Below are positions 1 to 8,445 of a DNA stretch of 64,000 nucleotides, one piece after another; positions within the stretch are counted from its first letter, which is position 1; every line of letters begins with the position of its first letter. The DNA is taken from the NCBI GenBank assembly GCA_964591175.1, contig CAZQAF010000008.1:14756-78755 (forward strand). Reading direction: 5' to 3'. The position numbers were made by a program, and so were the translations under genes. The stretch is from UBA11574 sp964591175 (GTDB lineage: Bacteria; Desulfobacterota; Desulfobacteria; Desulfobacterales; UBA11574). The notes under the pieces were generated by a model, which saw only the letters and a program-made list of their open reading frames with translations, searched no databases and had not been told where the DNA came from.

Positions 1-1
1 A

Positions 2-415
2 AAAAGAGAGAACAAGCAAATAAGTATTTCGATGCTGGACCTTGACTATTTTAAGACGATAAATGATACTTACGGGCACCTGGCAGGCGATGCCGTACTT
101 CGCGAATGTATGCATCGGGTTGAGTCGGCCGTAAGAGAATATGATTCTGTGGGAAGATTCGGCGGAGAGGAATTTATTGTTGTCTTGCCTGGAGCGGATG
201 AGACTGATGCATTATCCGTTGCCGAAAGAATTCGACTCAGAATTAATGAAATAGCCGCGGAGGTTGACGGGATCAGCATTCCTTTTACCATCAGCCAGGG
301 TCTGGCGACCTCCAATGGCGGCACGAATGTGGATGGCATGATTGCGATGGCCGATAAGGCCCTGTACCGTGCCAAAGAAAACGGCCGCAATCGAGTTGAG
401 AAGGCCCCGGAGTAA
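2..415 (+). CDS. Diguanylate cyclase (GGDEF domain), 5' end outside window
   Basis: C-terminal part of a GGDEF domain that makes cyclic di-GMP from two GTP. The frame is open to the window edge, and residues typical of the family precede the first in-window Met (position 32), so the true start lies upstream. The active-site signature GGEEF is intact, preceded by R and F. An RxxD inhibitory (I-site) motif, R-E-Y-D, lies exactly five residues before it, so product feedback inhibition is likely. The N-D-x-x-G-H substrate-binding motif and the closing A-L-Y-x-A-K-x-x-G-R-N segment are also present. The sensor domain that would tell what signal is read is not visible. Confidence 0.93.
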   Translation, partial: KRENKQISISMLDLDYFKTINDTYGHLAGDAVLRECMHRVESAVREYDSVGRFGGEEFIVVLPGADETDALSVAERIRLRINEIAAEVDGISIPFTISQGLATSNGGTNVDGMIAMADKALYRAKENGRNRVEKAPE

Positions 416-923
416 ATATCCGACCCCAGAGGGGTTGGCATTGATTTAACCCATAGAAGGGGCTGCTCTACCTAAAGCCGCACAAGTTAAAAGTGTATAG
501 ATTGACCTAAAGTGCCTATTTATCCCGCATTTATCGGGGAAGTTATGGAGTCGCTCGCGCAGCACTGGCGCTCCGGTAATTTTATATAATTGACAGAATT
601 CCTTAATCTTAGCTCACTTTAACCCCTGGCCCAGACCGATAACCATTAATCCTTACTCAAAAAGGCATGTTTGAAAGGGTGAATAGATCAGAGCAAAATA
701 TGAGCCATATACACCAGGGCGGGCTTTAGCTCACTTCAAACTCTTTCATCGGTTCTTTAGACAGAGCCAAAGAACTCTGGCCTGGCCTAAGGACCAGATT
801 TTTCTTTACAGAATAAACCTGCCGAATTCCCTTCCAGATGTGGTTTACAAAATTTTTTTATCATGTTAAAAAAATATTTTATATATTTTGTTAACTGCTA
901 TTAGATATTGAGGTTTTAAAACT
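416..923. other. Intergenic region, no gene seen
   Basis: About 500 bases between the GGDEF gene and the ETF-quinone oxidoreductase. No reading frame with family features was seen. The stretch contains two similar TAGCTCACTT segments (near 610 and 728), a small hairpin CAGAG/CTCTG near 762-779, and an AT-rich inverted repeat directly before the downstream gene (listed separately). A c-di-GMP riboswitch was looked for because of the neighbouring GGDEF gene and was not recognised. Confidence 0.5.
865..895 (+). promoter_or_regulatory. AT-rich inverted repeat before ETF-QO gene
   Basis: Two 13-base arms, GTTAAAAAAATAT and ATATTTTGTTAAC, match as an inverted repeat at 12 of 13 positions around a 5-base spacer. 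The repeat ends 28 bases before the ATG of the ETF-quinone oxidoreductase gene. It could be an operator or an A-tract promoter element. No regulator can be assigned. Confidence 0.4.
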
Positions 924-2597
924 ATGGATATTGAGCGTGAAAAAATCGATTTTGATGTGCTCTTTGTCGGGGGCGGTCCGGCAAGTCTTGCAGGCGCCAT
1001 TCGGCTGATGCAGTTGGCCAAGGAAAAGAATATGACCCTTGAAGTCGCACTGATCGAAAAGGGTTCGGAAATGGGATCTCATTCCTTGAGCGGCGCGATC
1101 CTGAATCCCATCGCTCTGAAGGAACTGCTTCCGGATTACATTGAAAAAGAATGTCCCGTAGAATCGACGGTTAAAGGAGACGGATTCTATTTCTTGACTC
1201 AAAACAGACACTATCGAATTCCGATGATTCCCAGATATATGCATAATAAGGGCTTTTTGATCATCAGCCTCTCCAGGTTCACTCGATGGCTCGGGAACAT
1301 CGCTGAAGACCTCGGCGTTAATATTTTTCCGGGTTTCGCCGGCAAGGAAGTCCTATATGCAAAAGATCAGCGATCGATCATCGGTGTGCGAACCGGCGAT
1401 AAAGGACTGGATAAGGAGGGACATCCCAAGAGCAATTTTGAGCCGGGAATCGATTTGATGGCCAAAGTGACGGTCTTCGGCGAAGGCGCTCGGGGCAGCC
1501 TGATAAAAAACATTTCACAAAAACTGGATCTTTTTGCCGGAAAAATGCCCCAGATATTCGAATCCGGTATCAAAGAAGTGATCCAGCTTCCGGAAAATAA
1601 TTGCTTTACTTCCGGAGACGCCAACGACATTCACACGCTGGGCTATCCCCTTGGCCTGGATATACCCGGCGGCGGTTTTATTTACGAAATCAAAGACAAC
1701 AAAGCAGCCATCGGTTTTCTTGTGGGGCTCGGTTATCAAAATCCCATGCTGGACCTTTATGATGAATTTGTAAAATTCAAACAGCACCCTTTTGTGGCGG
1801 ACATTATTAAAGGCGGAAAAGTCCTGGAACAGGGCGCCAGAACGGTTTCATCCGGTGGTTTTTTCACTATTCCCCGTCTTGCAGTTGACGGCGGTGTATT
1901 CGTGGGCGGCTGTGCCGCCATGCAGAACACGCCTGGATTAAAGGGAGTACACTTGTCCATGAAGTCGGGCATGCTGGCGGCCGAAGCGATCATCAAAGCG
2001 CTTGAAACATCAAATCTCACACAAAAGGCACTTGATGTCTACACCGATTTGTTTCAAAAAAGCTGGGCGAACGATGAAATTTATGAGGCCAGAAATTTTT
2101 CACAGGCCCTTTCAAAAAAAGGACCTTTGAAGTGGATTCACATCGGTGCCCAATATATCACAAAAGGGCGGGGATTGGTAGACAACATGCCGATTCAAAG
2201 CGATTCAAAAACATTAAAACCCGCTAAAGCAAACCAGGAGAATGTTCGACCGGTCCCTGACAAAAAGACGCTGGACGGCGTTTTATATGTAGACAAACTG
2301 ACCGGTGTTTATCTCTCCAAAACCATGCACAGAGAAGATCAGCCCAGCCACATTATCGTCCACGACACGGATCTTTGTGTCAATGAGTGCTATAATACCT
2401 ACCGGTCTCCCTGCACGAGATTTTGTCCGGGTGATGTGTACGAAATCGAAATCGAGCCAAAGACATCGACACGCCGGCTCAAACTGAACCCGTCCAACTG
2501 CCTCCATTGCAAAACCTGTGATATAAAAGATCCTTATGGCAATATCACATGGACGTGTCCGGAGGGAGGAGAAGGGCCCGGGTATACAATGCTGTAG
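924..2597 (+). CDS. Electron transfer flavoprotein-quinone oxidoreductase (ETF-QO)
   Basis: Membrane-associated flavo-iron-sulfur enzyme that takes electrons from reduced ETF and passes them to quinone, linking acyl-CoA dehydrogenation to respiration. The 557-residue protein has the N-terminal FAD fold (V-G-G-G-P-A-S-L-A, about residues 15-25) and a C-terminal iron-sulfur module ending in the family signature C-x2-C-x2-C-D-I-K-D. Usual ETF-QO carries four cluster cysteines. Here eight are visible (485, 489, 497, 501, 526, 529, 532, 545), with Cys501 and Cys545 each followed by Pro as in 2[4Fe-4S] ferredoxins, suggesting two clusters. It is monocistronic and convergent with the UbiB-like gene. 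No etfAB lies beside it; those genes are at 32-33.8 kb with a second type of ETF oxidase. Confidence 0.95.
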   Translation: MDIEREKIDFDVLFVGGGPASLAGAIRLMQLAKEKNMTLEVALIEKGSEMGSHSLSGAILNPIALKELLPDYIEKECPVESTVKGDGFYFLTQNRHYRIPMIPRYMHNKGFLIISLSRFTRWLGNIAEDLGVNIFPGFAGKEVLYAKDQRSIIGVRTGDKGLDKEGHPKSNFEPGIDLMAKVTVFGEGARGSLIKNISQKLDLFAGKMPQIFESGIKEVIQLPENNCFTSGDANDIHTLGYPLGLDIPGGGFIYEIKDNKAAIGFLVGLGYQNPMLDLYDEFVKFKQHPFVADIIKGGKVLEQGARTVSSGGFFTIPRLAVDGGVFVGGCAAMQNTPGLKGVHLSMKSGMLAAEAIIKALETSNLTQKALDVYTDLFQKSWANDEIYEARNFSQALSKKGPLKWIHIGAQYITKGRGLVDNMPIQSDSKTLKPAKANQENVRPVPDKKTLDGVLYVDKLTGVYLSKTMHREDQPSHIIVHDTDLCVNECYNTYRSPCTRFCPGDVYEIEIEPKTSTRRLKLNPSNCLHCKTCDIKDPYGNITWTCPEGGEGPGYTML

Positions 2598-2671
2598 TCG
2601 TTTCCGATCACGATAGACTTTTGTTGCTTTGACAAAGGCTGTGCTTTGTATCGACGACGCGGTTGTAATGA

Positions 2672-2766
2672 GTGTTCAGTGTTCAGAGTTCAGGGAAGGC
2701 AAAACCAAGGCACTGGTGTGTTGTGGGCAAGGAGGATCGATTTCCTGAACTCTGAACACTGAACAC
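2672..2766. repeat. Perfect 23-bp inverted repeat built from GTTCAG units
   Basis: The arms 2672-2694 and 2744-2766 are perfect reverse complements (23 bp) separated by 49 bases. Each arm is itself iterated: GTGTTCAGTGTTCAGAG contains overlapping GTTCAG units. It lies between the convergent ends of the ETF-QO and UbiB-like genes and overlaps no coding sequence, so it may act as a bidirectional terminator, but it has no clear T-run and looks more like a dispersed repeat. Confidence 0.75.
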
Positions 2767-2776
2767 CGAACACTTA

Positions 2777-4474
2777 CTACAGCCTTCCCTTTCTTAAGAT
2801 CGCAATGAGAAGCCAGATCCCCATGAGGGCTGCGGTTGAAAACAAAATGATCCCGATCAAAGAGATACCGTAAAAAAGAGGCGGGATTTCCGAAATGACG
2901 ATGAGTGCGGAACCGATAATCAGTGCGGCAATGATGATGGAAAACGATATTCTGTTGCTGATCCTGTCATGGGTCGCCAGCATGGTCTCAAACCCTTTAT
3001 GCTCCATTTTCAAAGCCAGCTTCTGCTGCCGCATCATCCGCGCAATTTCCAATAAATCTTTGGGAAACTGCCGGCCGAATTGCAGCAGTTGAGATCCGAG
3101 TTGAAGCATATCGTCCGCAATCCTCCCGGGATGAAACCGCGCAAGTTTTATCCGTTTTATAAACGGCTCGGCTTTAGCGATCATGTCAAAATTCGGATCG
3201 AGTGCCATCGCCACCCCTTCCATCATTGTCAATGTCTTCATCATGAGAAAGATATCCGGCGCAATGATCAGAAAATGACGGGAAGCCAGCTCGAGAAGAT
3301 GGTTCAAAAGCTTGCCGACCTCGATCTCTCTCAACGGCTTATAGAGGTGCTGTCCCATGAAGTCTGACACATCCCTCTCAAGCTGTTTAACGGAAGGCTC
3401 TTCTTCCCATTGGGTCAGTTTCAAAAGCACCTGGGTTACTTTTACTTCCTGCCGGTGGATAATACCGTCGATCAAATCGACAAAATCTTCTCTGGTCTCT
3501 AGGTTTACCGATCCGGTCATGCCGAAGTCGATGAGGCAGATGATATTTTCAGGAAGGATAAAAATATTTCCTGGATGAGGATCCGCATGAAAAAAACCGA
3601 GCTCAAATACCTGCTTCAGGTAAAAATCCGCCCCACGGTTGGTTATCATCTGTAGGTCGAACTCGGCTGCTTCAAGCTTATCGATTTCGGACACTTTGAT
3701 ACCGTCCACCAGTTCCATAGTAAGCACACGCTCAGTGGACATATCCCTGAAAACTTTTGGAATATAAACGTTCGGATCGGCCAGGAAATGACGTGCAAAT
3801 CGTTCTATACTGCCGGCTTCAATGGTATAATCGATTTCACGCTCAAGGGTTCTGGCAAATTCCTCCACGATTTTAACCGGTCGATACAAAGCCATCTCTT
3901 TGATATTGCGCTCCACCAGCGTTGCCATATGAAGCATGATCTCGAGATCGATCTCTATAGTTTTTTTGATGTCGGGTCTCTGGACTTTTACCGCCACCAT
4001 CTCACCGTCTGCCAACTGTGCACGGTGAACCTGTCCTATGGAAGCAGAGGCAAAAGGTTTATTATCGATAAAAGTAAAAAGATCTTCCAGTGGTTTTCCG
4101 AATTCTTTTTCAATAATCATTTTTACCGCATCGAAAGAAAAAGAAGGGACTTTGTCCTGAAGTTTGGAAAGCTCTTTTGTGAATTCAATGGGGATAAGAT
4201 CCGGACGGGTGGAGAGAACCTGGCCGAGCTTCACGTAGGTGGGACCGAGTTCTTCAATGGCCATTCTTACTCTTTCAGCCCTTGAAAGCTTTTCGTTGGG
4301 ATGCCGTCGATTTTTAGAGATGAGCTGAAGTCCGATTTCGATGTACTGATCGATCTTCAGCCGTTCTATCAAATCACCGAAGCCGAACTTAAAAAGAATC
4401 GTAAGTATCTGGCGGTATCGGTTAAGATTGCGGTAGGTTCGACCTACGATACCGATTTTTCTTATACTCAGCAT
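2777..4474 (-). CDS. ABC1/AarF/UbiB family atypical kinase
   Basis: Member of the ADCK/UbiB protein-kinase-like family, linked in bacteria to quinone biosynthesis or membrane lipid handling. Of 565 residues, the N-terminal part carries the family K-x-G-Q motif (V-K-L-G-Q, about residue 77) that occludes the active site. The A-S-I-G-Q-V-H nucleotide-binding loop, the catalytic H-A-D-P-H-P-G-N and the metal-binding D-F-G follow in order. Two hydrophobic helices at the C-terminus (about residues 510-560) anchor it to the membrane. It is downstream of the phasin-like gene with a 30-base gap, a pairing seen in other proteobacteria. Which quinone or lipid step it serves cannot be read from the sequence. 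Confidence 0.93.
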   Translation of the reverse strand: MLSIRKIGIVGRTYRNLNRYRQILTILFKFGFGDLIERLKIDQYIEIGLQLISKNRRHPNEKLSRAERVRMAIEELGPTYVKLGQVLSTRPDLIPIEFTKELSKLQDKVPSFSFDAVKMIIEKEFGKPLEDLFTFIDNKPFASASIGQVHRAQLADGEMVAVKVQRPDIKKTIEIDLEIMLHMATLVERNIKEMALYRPVKIVEEFARTLEREIDYTIEAGSIERFARHFLADPNVYIPKVFRDMSTERVLTMELVDGIKVSEIDKLEAAEFDLQMITNRGADFYLKQVFELGFFHADPHPGNIFILPENIICLIDFGMTGSVNLETREDFVDLIDGIIHRQEVKVTQVLLKLTQWEEEPSVKQLERDVSDFMGQHLYKPLREIEVGKLLNHLLELASRHFLIIAPDIFLMMKTLTMMEGVAMALDPNFDMIAKAEPFIKRIKLARFHPGRIADDMLQLGSQLLQFGRQFPKDLLEIARMMRQQKLALKMEHKGFETMLATHDRISNRISFSIIIAALIIGSALIVISEIPPLFYGISLIGIILFSTAALMGIWLLIAILRKGRL

Positions 4475-4504
4475 TTGAAAAGAATTTTATCCTGATGACA
4501 AAAC

Positions 4505-4825
4505 TTAACCTTGATCGGTGGTATCCTTTCTATCGCCCATTGCCTTTTTGAGTTCCCTGATTTCCTTCTTCAACGCTTTCAACTCGTCTCCGGTGACGAC
4601 ATCGGCTTTCTTCATAAAATCTTTCACCGCTTGTTGAACTTTTTCTTCCAGCTTGGCCTGGGTCTCGTCATATCTTTTCTGAAGGTCCTCCAGAAATTTA
4701 GTTCCTTCGTTTTCAGACATCTTGCCTTTATTGATCAGTTCTTTGGCCAGATCTTCCGCTTCATCTTTTGCGATGAGGGCCAAACCGATACCGGTCAACA
4801 TGGTCTTTTTGATAAGATTCAACAT
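4505..4825 (-). CDS. Phasin-like small coiled-coil protein
   Basis: Protein of about 106 residues with a short hydrophobic N-terminus (L-T-G-I-G-L-A-L) followed by a highly charged, Glu/Lys-rich helix expected to form a coiled coil. This fits the phasin-like proteins annotated as polyhydroxyalkanoate synthesis regulators. The start at 4825 was chosen over an ATG nine codons upstream because AAAGGAGG lies five bases before it. It is the first gene of a probable two-gene operon with the ABC1/UbiB kinase. No polyhydroxyalkanoate synthase is in the window, so a role with storage granules is only a family inference; a membrane-lipid role with the kinase is equally possible. Confidence 0.7.
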   Translation of the reverse strand: MLNLIKKTMLTGIGLALIAKDEAEDLAKELINKGKMSENEGTKFLEDLQKRYDETQAKLEEKVQQAVKDFMKKADVVTGDELKALKKEIRELKKAMGDRKDTTDQG

Positions 4826-4884
4826 AAAAACCTCCTTTAATAGATGGTTCACTTGTACGTATTCAGTGGGTGCGCTCTCCCATT

Positions 4885-6039
4885 TTATTTTAACTTCCCG
4901 ATAACAGCTCCGGCAATGGTATTTTTTTGAATTTCCCGGGTCCCTTCATAAATTTCCGTTATCTTGGCATCACGGTAAAACCGTTCAACTTCATACTCCG
5001 CCATATATCCGTATCCGCCAAGCAACTGGATGGCTTCATCGGCAACTTCCACCGCGGTGCGGGCAGCGAACATTTTGGCCATGGATGTCAATTTGGGGTC
5101 GATACGACCCTGGTCAAAATTCCAGGCGGCTTTATAAGTGATCAGACGGGCCAATTCAATTTTAGTGGCCATATCTGCCAGTTTGTGCTGAGTGACCTGG
5201 AACTGCGCAATCTTCTTTCCGAACTGTTCTCTCTGTTTCACATAAGCCAAAGCCCGATCAAAAGCACCTTGTGCGGTTCCAAGGGCCTGGGCGGCGATCA
5301 AGATCCTGCTTTCGTCAAAAAATTCAAGGACATGATAGAAGCCCTTTCCTTCTTTTCCAATCAGATTTGAAATCGGCACACGGACATCTTTAAATGTGAC
5401 CTCGGCGGTGGACATCATATGGATCCCCATTTTTTCACCAACATCCGTCGCGGAAACTCCCTTTCGATCCGCCTCCACCAGGATCATGCTCATGCCGCGG
5501 TAGGTTGGTTTGCAGTCCGGATCGGTCTGGCAGAGAACGCAATAATAGCCGGCAATCTCACCGTTGGTGATGAATATTTTTGAACCGTTGATGACCCACT
5601 CCGCCCCATCCTTTTGTGCCATCGTATTCATCGATGTAATGTCGGACCCGTGATCCGGTTCTGTAAATGCTCCTGCAGAAAGCATTTTACCCTCTGCGAT
5701 TGGGGGTAAAAATTTTTCTTTAAGGGCGTCGCTGCCGAACCGCAAAACACATTCGGATGCAAAACCGGCCAATATCACCGCACTTCCGATGGTGGAATCC
5801 TTGCTGCAAAATGCTTCGGCAACAAGGATATTCTCCAAAGCACCCAGACCCTGTCCGGAATATTGCTCCGGAAAGTGAATGCCGACGAACCCTAACTCCG
5901 CGGCTTTTTTCCATATATTTTCCGGAAACTCGTGTTTTTTGTCAAGCTCGAGAGCAAGATCTTTGTCAAATTCACCTTTCGCAAATTCTATGGCGGCTTT
6001 CTGAATTTCTTTTTGCGCTGTTGTCAATTCAAAATCCAT
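4885..6039 (-). CDS. Acyl-CoA dehydrogenase
   Basis: FAD enzyme that introduces the alpha-beta double bond in an acyl-CoA and reduces ETF. At 384 residues it has the standard short-chain or medium-chain size. Visible signatures are the F-T-E-P-x-x-G-S-D flavin-binding loop, the Q-L-L-G-G-Y-G-Y segment, and I-Y-E-G-T-x-E-I-Q near the C-terminus, which contains the catalytic glutamate of butyryl- or short-chain-type enzymes. It stands alone, 60 bases upstream of the phasin-like gene on the same strand, so read-through into the phasin-UbiB pair is possible. Its substrate chain length cannot be fixed from the sequence alone. Confidence 0.95.
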   Translation of the reverse strand: MDFELTTAQKEIQKAAIEFAKGEFDKDLALELDKKHEFPENIWKKAAELGFVGIHFPEQYSGQGLGALENILVAEAFCSKDSTIGSAVILAGFASECVLRFGSDALKEKFLPPIAEGKMLSAGAFTEPDHGSDITSMNTMAQKDGAEWVINGSKIFITNGEIAGYYCVLCQTDPDCKPTYRGMSMILVEADRKGVSATDVGEKMGIHMMSTAEVTFKDVRVPISNLIGKEGKGFYHVLEFFDESRILIAAQALGTAQGAFDRALAYVKQREQFGKKIAQFQVTQHKLADMATKIELARLITYKAAWNFDQGRIDPKLTSMAKMFAARTAVEVADEAIQLLGGYGYMAEYEVERFYRDAKITEIYEGTREIQKNTIAGAVIGKLK

Positions 6040-6223
6040 TTTGTGTACAACTCCTTAAGCGTTTTATTTTTATTAGGATTTATCACATGCCCCGGTCTAT
6101 TGCAAGGGGTTTAAGTTGTCGTGGTTATTTCAGTATATTCTCAAAAAACGAGGCTTGACGATTTGGTTCAGCTTGCTTAAAGGCGTATAAATTGTTATAT
6201 AATAAAAAAATTAAATTTAAATT

Positions 6224-6330
6224 TTGATGGCTTTGTAAAAAGTCAATACTAACGTCACTCCCGTCCCGCACTTGATGCGGGACGGGAGTGACAAGAACGA
6301 GACTTTTAAGACTTTTTTCGAGACCATCAA
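6224..6330. mobile_element. Candidate MITE with long internal hairpin
   Basis: The ends TTGATGG...AAAAAGTC (6224-6244) and GACTTTTTTCGAGACCATCAA (6310-6330) form imperfect terminal inverted repeats. Inside lies a perfect 17-bp stem (6254-6270 pairing with 6276-6292, loop CTTGA). There is no coding sequence. The length of about 107 bp, the terminal inverted repeats and the intergenic position fit a miniature inverted-repeat element. No target duplication is obvious. It sits between two divergent genes and may form a transcription barrier. Confidence 0.6.
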
Positions 6331-6384
6331 TTTGGGATTCTTTAAAACAATAACCTTAACAATATAGAAAGGAAATTGATTCAT

Positions 6385-7134
6385 ATGTCTTTTTCAATTG
6401 CACTTGCGGGCAAAGGGGGAACCGGGAAAACAACCGTGGCGGGACTGCTCATCAAATATCTCGTCAAGATGGAAAAAACGCCCATCCTTGCGGTGGATGC
6501 CGACAGCAACGCAAATTTGAATGAAGTCTGCGGTCTTGTCGTCACAGATACTCTGGGGAACGCTCGCGAAGAGATGAAAAAAGGAATTGTCCCCAGCGGA
6601 ATGACCAAGGATATTTTCATGAATATGAAACTGCAACAGGCGATCGTCGAAGATGACGGATTCGACCTCGTTGTCATGGGCCGGCCCGAAGGTCCGGGAT
6701 GCTATTGTGCGGCAAACACGCTGTTGACAGGATTTTTAGAAAAATTGACCGGGAATTATCCCTATATCGTCATGGACAATGAAGCGGGAATGGAGCATAT
6801 CAGCCGCCTGACCACCAGCAATGTCGATATCTTGCTGATAGTTTCGGATACGTCCCGCCGCGGGCTACAGGCAGCCGCTAGAATTAATGATCTGGCAAAA
6901 AACCTTAATATCGGCGTCTCTAAAAGCTATCTCATCATCAATCAGGTTAAAGACGCACCATCTGAAGGTGTTTTAAACCTCGTTAAAGAAAGCGGTCTGG
7001 AACTCGCCGGAACCATACCCGAAGACAAAGATGTTTACGAATATGATTTGAACGGGCGTCCCACCATCGAAATTCCGGAGGACAACACTGCGGTTAAGGC
7101 CGCGTTTGAGATATTTGATAAAATAATTGATTAG
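6385..7134 (+). CDS. CooC-type P-loop ATPase (CODH nickel maturation family)
   Basis: MinD/ArsA-type nucleotide-binding protein resembling CooC, which loads nickel into carbon monoxide dehydrogenase. The deviant Walker A motif G-K-G-G-T-G-K-T-T lies at residues 8-16. The later M-x-x-E-A-G-x-E-H segment (around residue 132) matches the CooC subgroup, and a Cys-containing G-C-Y-C-A motif before it is the usual metal-binding C-x-C of CooC. The ATG at 6385 was preferred to a TTG nine bases upstream because GAAAGGAA precedes it. No CODH catalytic gene is in the window, but a CFeSP-like gene lies 4 kb downstream on the same strand. Confidence 0.85.
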   Translation: MSFSIALAGKGGTGKTTVAGLLIKYLVKMEKTPILAVDADSNANLNEVCGLVVTDTLGNAREEMKKGIVPSGMTKDIFMNMKLQQAIVEDDGFDLVVMGRPEGPGCYCAANTLLTGFLEKLTGNYPYIVMDNEAGMEHISRLTTSNVDILLIVSDTSRRGLQAAARINDLAKNLNIGVSKSYLIINQVKDAPSEGVLNLVKESGLELAGTIPEDKDVYEYDLNGRPTIEIPEDNTAVKAAFEIFDKIID

Positions 7135-7150
7135 TTTATTTTGTATAAAT

Positions 7151-8101
7151 ATGAAAAAAACAGGCTTTCTTTACGATGAAAGATATTTGCTTCATGATAC
7201 AGGTCCCATTCACCCCGAGAGACCGGAACGCCTGAGGGCGATCTATCGGGGCATAAAAGACGCCGATCTTCTTTCCAAGCTTACTTTAATTCAAGCCGAT
7301 CCCGCCGATCTGAAATGGATCGAAACGATCCATTCAAAAGACTACATTGACCGATTCGAAACTTCATGCCGTTCCGGCATTACCGTATTTGATTATCCGG
7401 ACAACCAGATGTGCGCCAAAACTTTTGAAATCGCCGTCCTGGCCGTGGGCGGCGTTATCAAGGCCGCCCAAAAAGTAATGTCGGGGGATCTCGACAATGC
7501 CTTTTGTGCTGTCAGACCTCCCGGACACCATGCGGAACGTAGCTCGGCCATGGGATTTTGCTATTTCAACAATATTGCCATCGCAGCCAAGTATCTGCAA
7601 ATAGAATGGGGCATAAAAAGGATTGCCATCGTGGATATTGACGTTCATCACGGCAATGGCACGCAGCACGCCTTCGAAGAAGATCCGGGAATATTCTACT
7701 ACTCCATCCACCAGCATCCGACATTTGCGTTTCCCGGAACCGGGCGGGCTTTTGAAAGCGGAAATGGTGCGGGTGCCGGGATGACACGGAATTATCCGAT
7801 CTTGCCGGGGCATGGAGACAACGAGTATCATGGACTGATTCAAAGAGACCTTGTTCCGGTTCTGGAGGCTTTCAGCCCTGAAGTCATCCTGGTATCGGCG
7901 GGATTTGATGCGCATGTCGATGACGCCATGTCCGACATAACGCTCTCAACCCAGGGTTATTCAAAATTAATGGAAAGGATCGTCACCCTGGCCGAATTTT
8001 ATGCCGGCGGAAAAGTGATTTCGGTTTTGGAGGGGGGATACTGTCTCGAACGCCTTCCGGAACTGGCGGCGAACCATGTCAAAATTCTATTGAATCATTG
8101 A
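7151..8101 (+). CDS. AcuC-like histone-deacetylase family hydrolase
   Basis: Zinc-dependent amidohydrolase of the arginase/deacetylase fold, 316 residues, similar to AcuC that deacetylates acetyl-CoA synthetase. Signatures in order: H-P-E-R-P-E-R near the N-terminus, R-P-P-G-H-H-A with the catalytic histidine pair, D-I-D-V-H-H-G-N-G with zinc ligands, and S-A-G-F-D-A-H with the third ligand. The ATG at 7151 follows the CooC-like gene's stop by 16 bases; a TTG at 7127 would overlap that gene and has no ribosome site. The next gene encodes an AcuB-like CBS protein, supporting the AcuC assignment. An acylpolyamine amidohydrolase role cannot be excluded. Confidence 0.9.
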   Translation: MKKTGFLYDERYLLHDTGPIHPERPERLRAIYRGIKDADLLSKLTLIQADPADLKWIETIHSKDYIDRFETSCRSGITVFDYPDNQMCAKTFEIAVLAVGGVIKAAQKVMSGDLDNAFCAVRPPGHHAERSSAMGFCYFNNIAIAAKYLQIEWGIKRIAIVDIDVHHGNGTQHAFEEDPGIFYYSIHQHPTFAFPGTGRAFESGNGAGAGMTRNYPILPGHGDNEYHGLIQRDLVPVLEAFSPEVILVSAGFDAHVDDAMSDITLSTQGYSKLMERIVTLAEFYAGGKVISVLEGGYCLERLPELAANHVKILLNH

Positions 8102-8445
8102 TCCGTATAACTCGAATAGTGAAAATTCCGGCCCGGAGGTAATTTGTTTTGCTTAAAATTCATTTGCTTATTGAAATTCCAAATAATGACCAATGACCGA
8201 AATTCGAAAATCCATTCCCGCCACGGGCGGGACTCGTCTTGGAAAGTTTTGGTCGTCCCACTTCGCCACAGTAGCATTTTGGCGACTAAGGCTGAATTGA
8301 ATATTGGAATTTGAGATTTATTTGTAATTTATACTTGGATTTTGTTATTTTAGATATAAAGCGCCAAGGTAGTCCTACAACTCTTTGACTTGACCGAAAG
8401 GACTATTTTTTTTTTGACTAATATAGATACATATGGGAGGGGCAA
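8102..8445. other. Intergenic region with AT-rich repeat-like sequence
   Basis: Stretch of 344 bases without a gene. It contains ATTGAAATTCCAAATAATGA near 8175 and GAATATTGGAATTTGAGATT near 8297, which are imperfect complements and resemble the dispersed repeats at 34 and 52 kb. A small GC-rich inverted repeat CCCGCCACGGGCGGG lies at 8217-8231. Upstream of the CBS gene is GGGAGGGG, a strong ribosome binding site. Confidence 0.45.

Noticed and set aside
416..923. Possible c-di-GMP riboswitch after the GGDEF gene
   Set aside because: Some short GC-rich pieces are present, but the conserved receptor and loop sequences of GEMM-type riboswitches could not be found.
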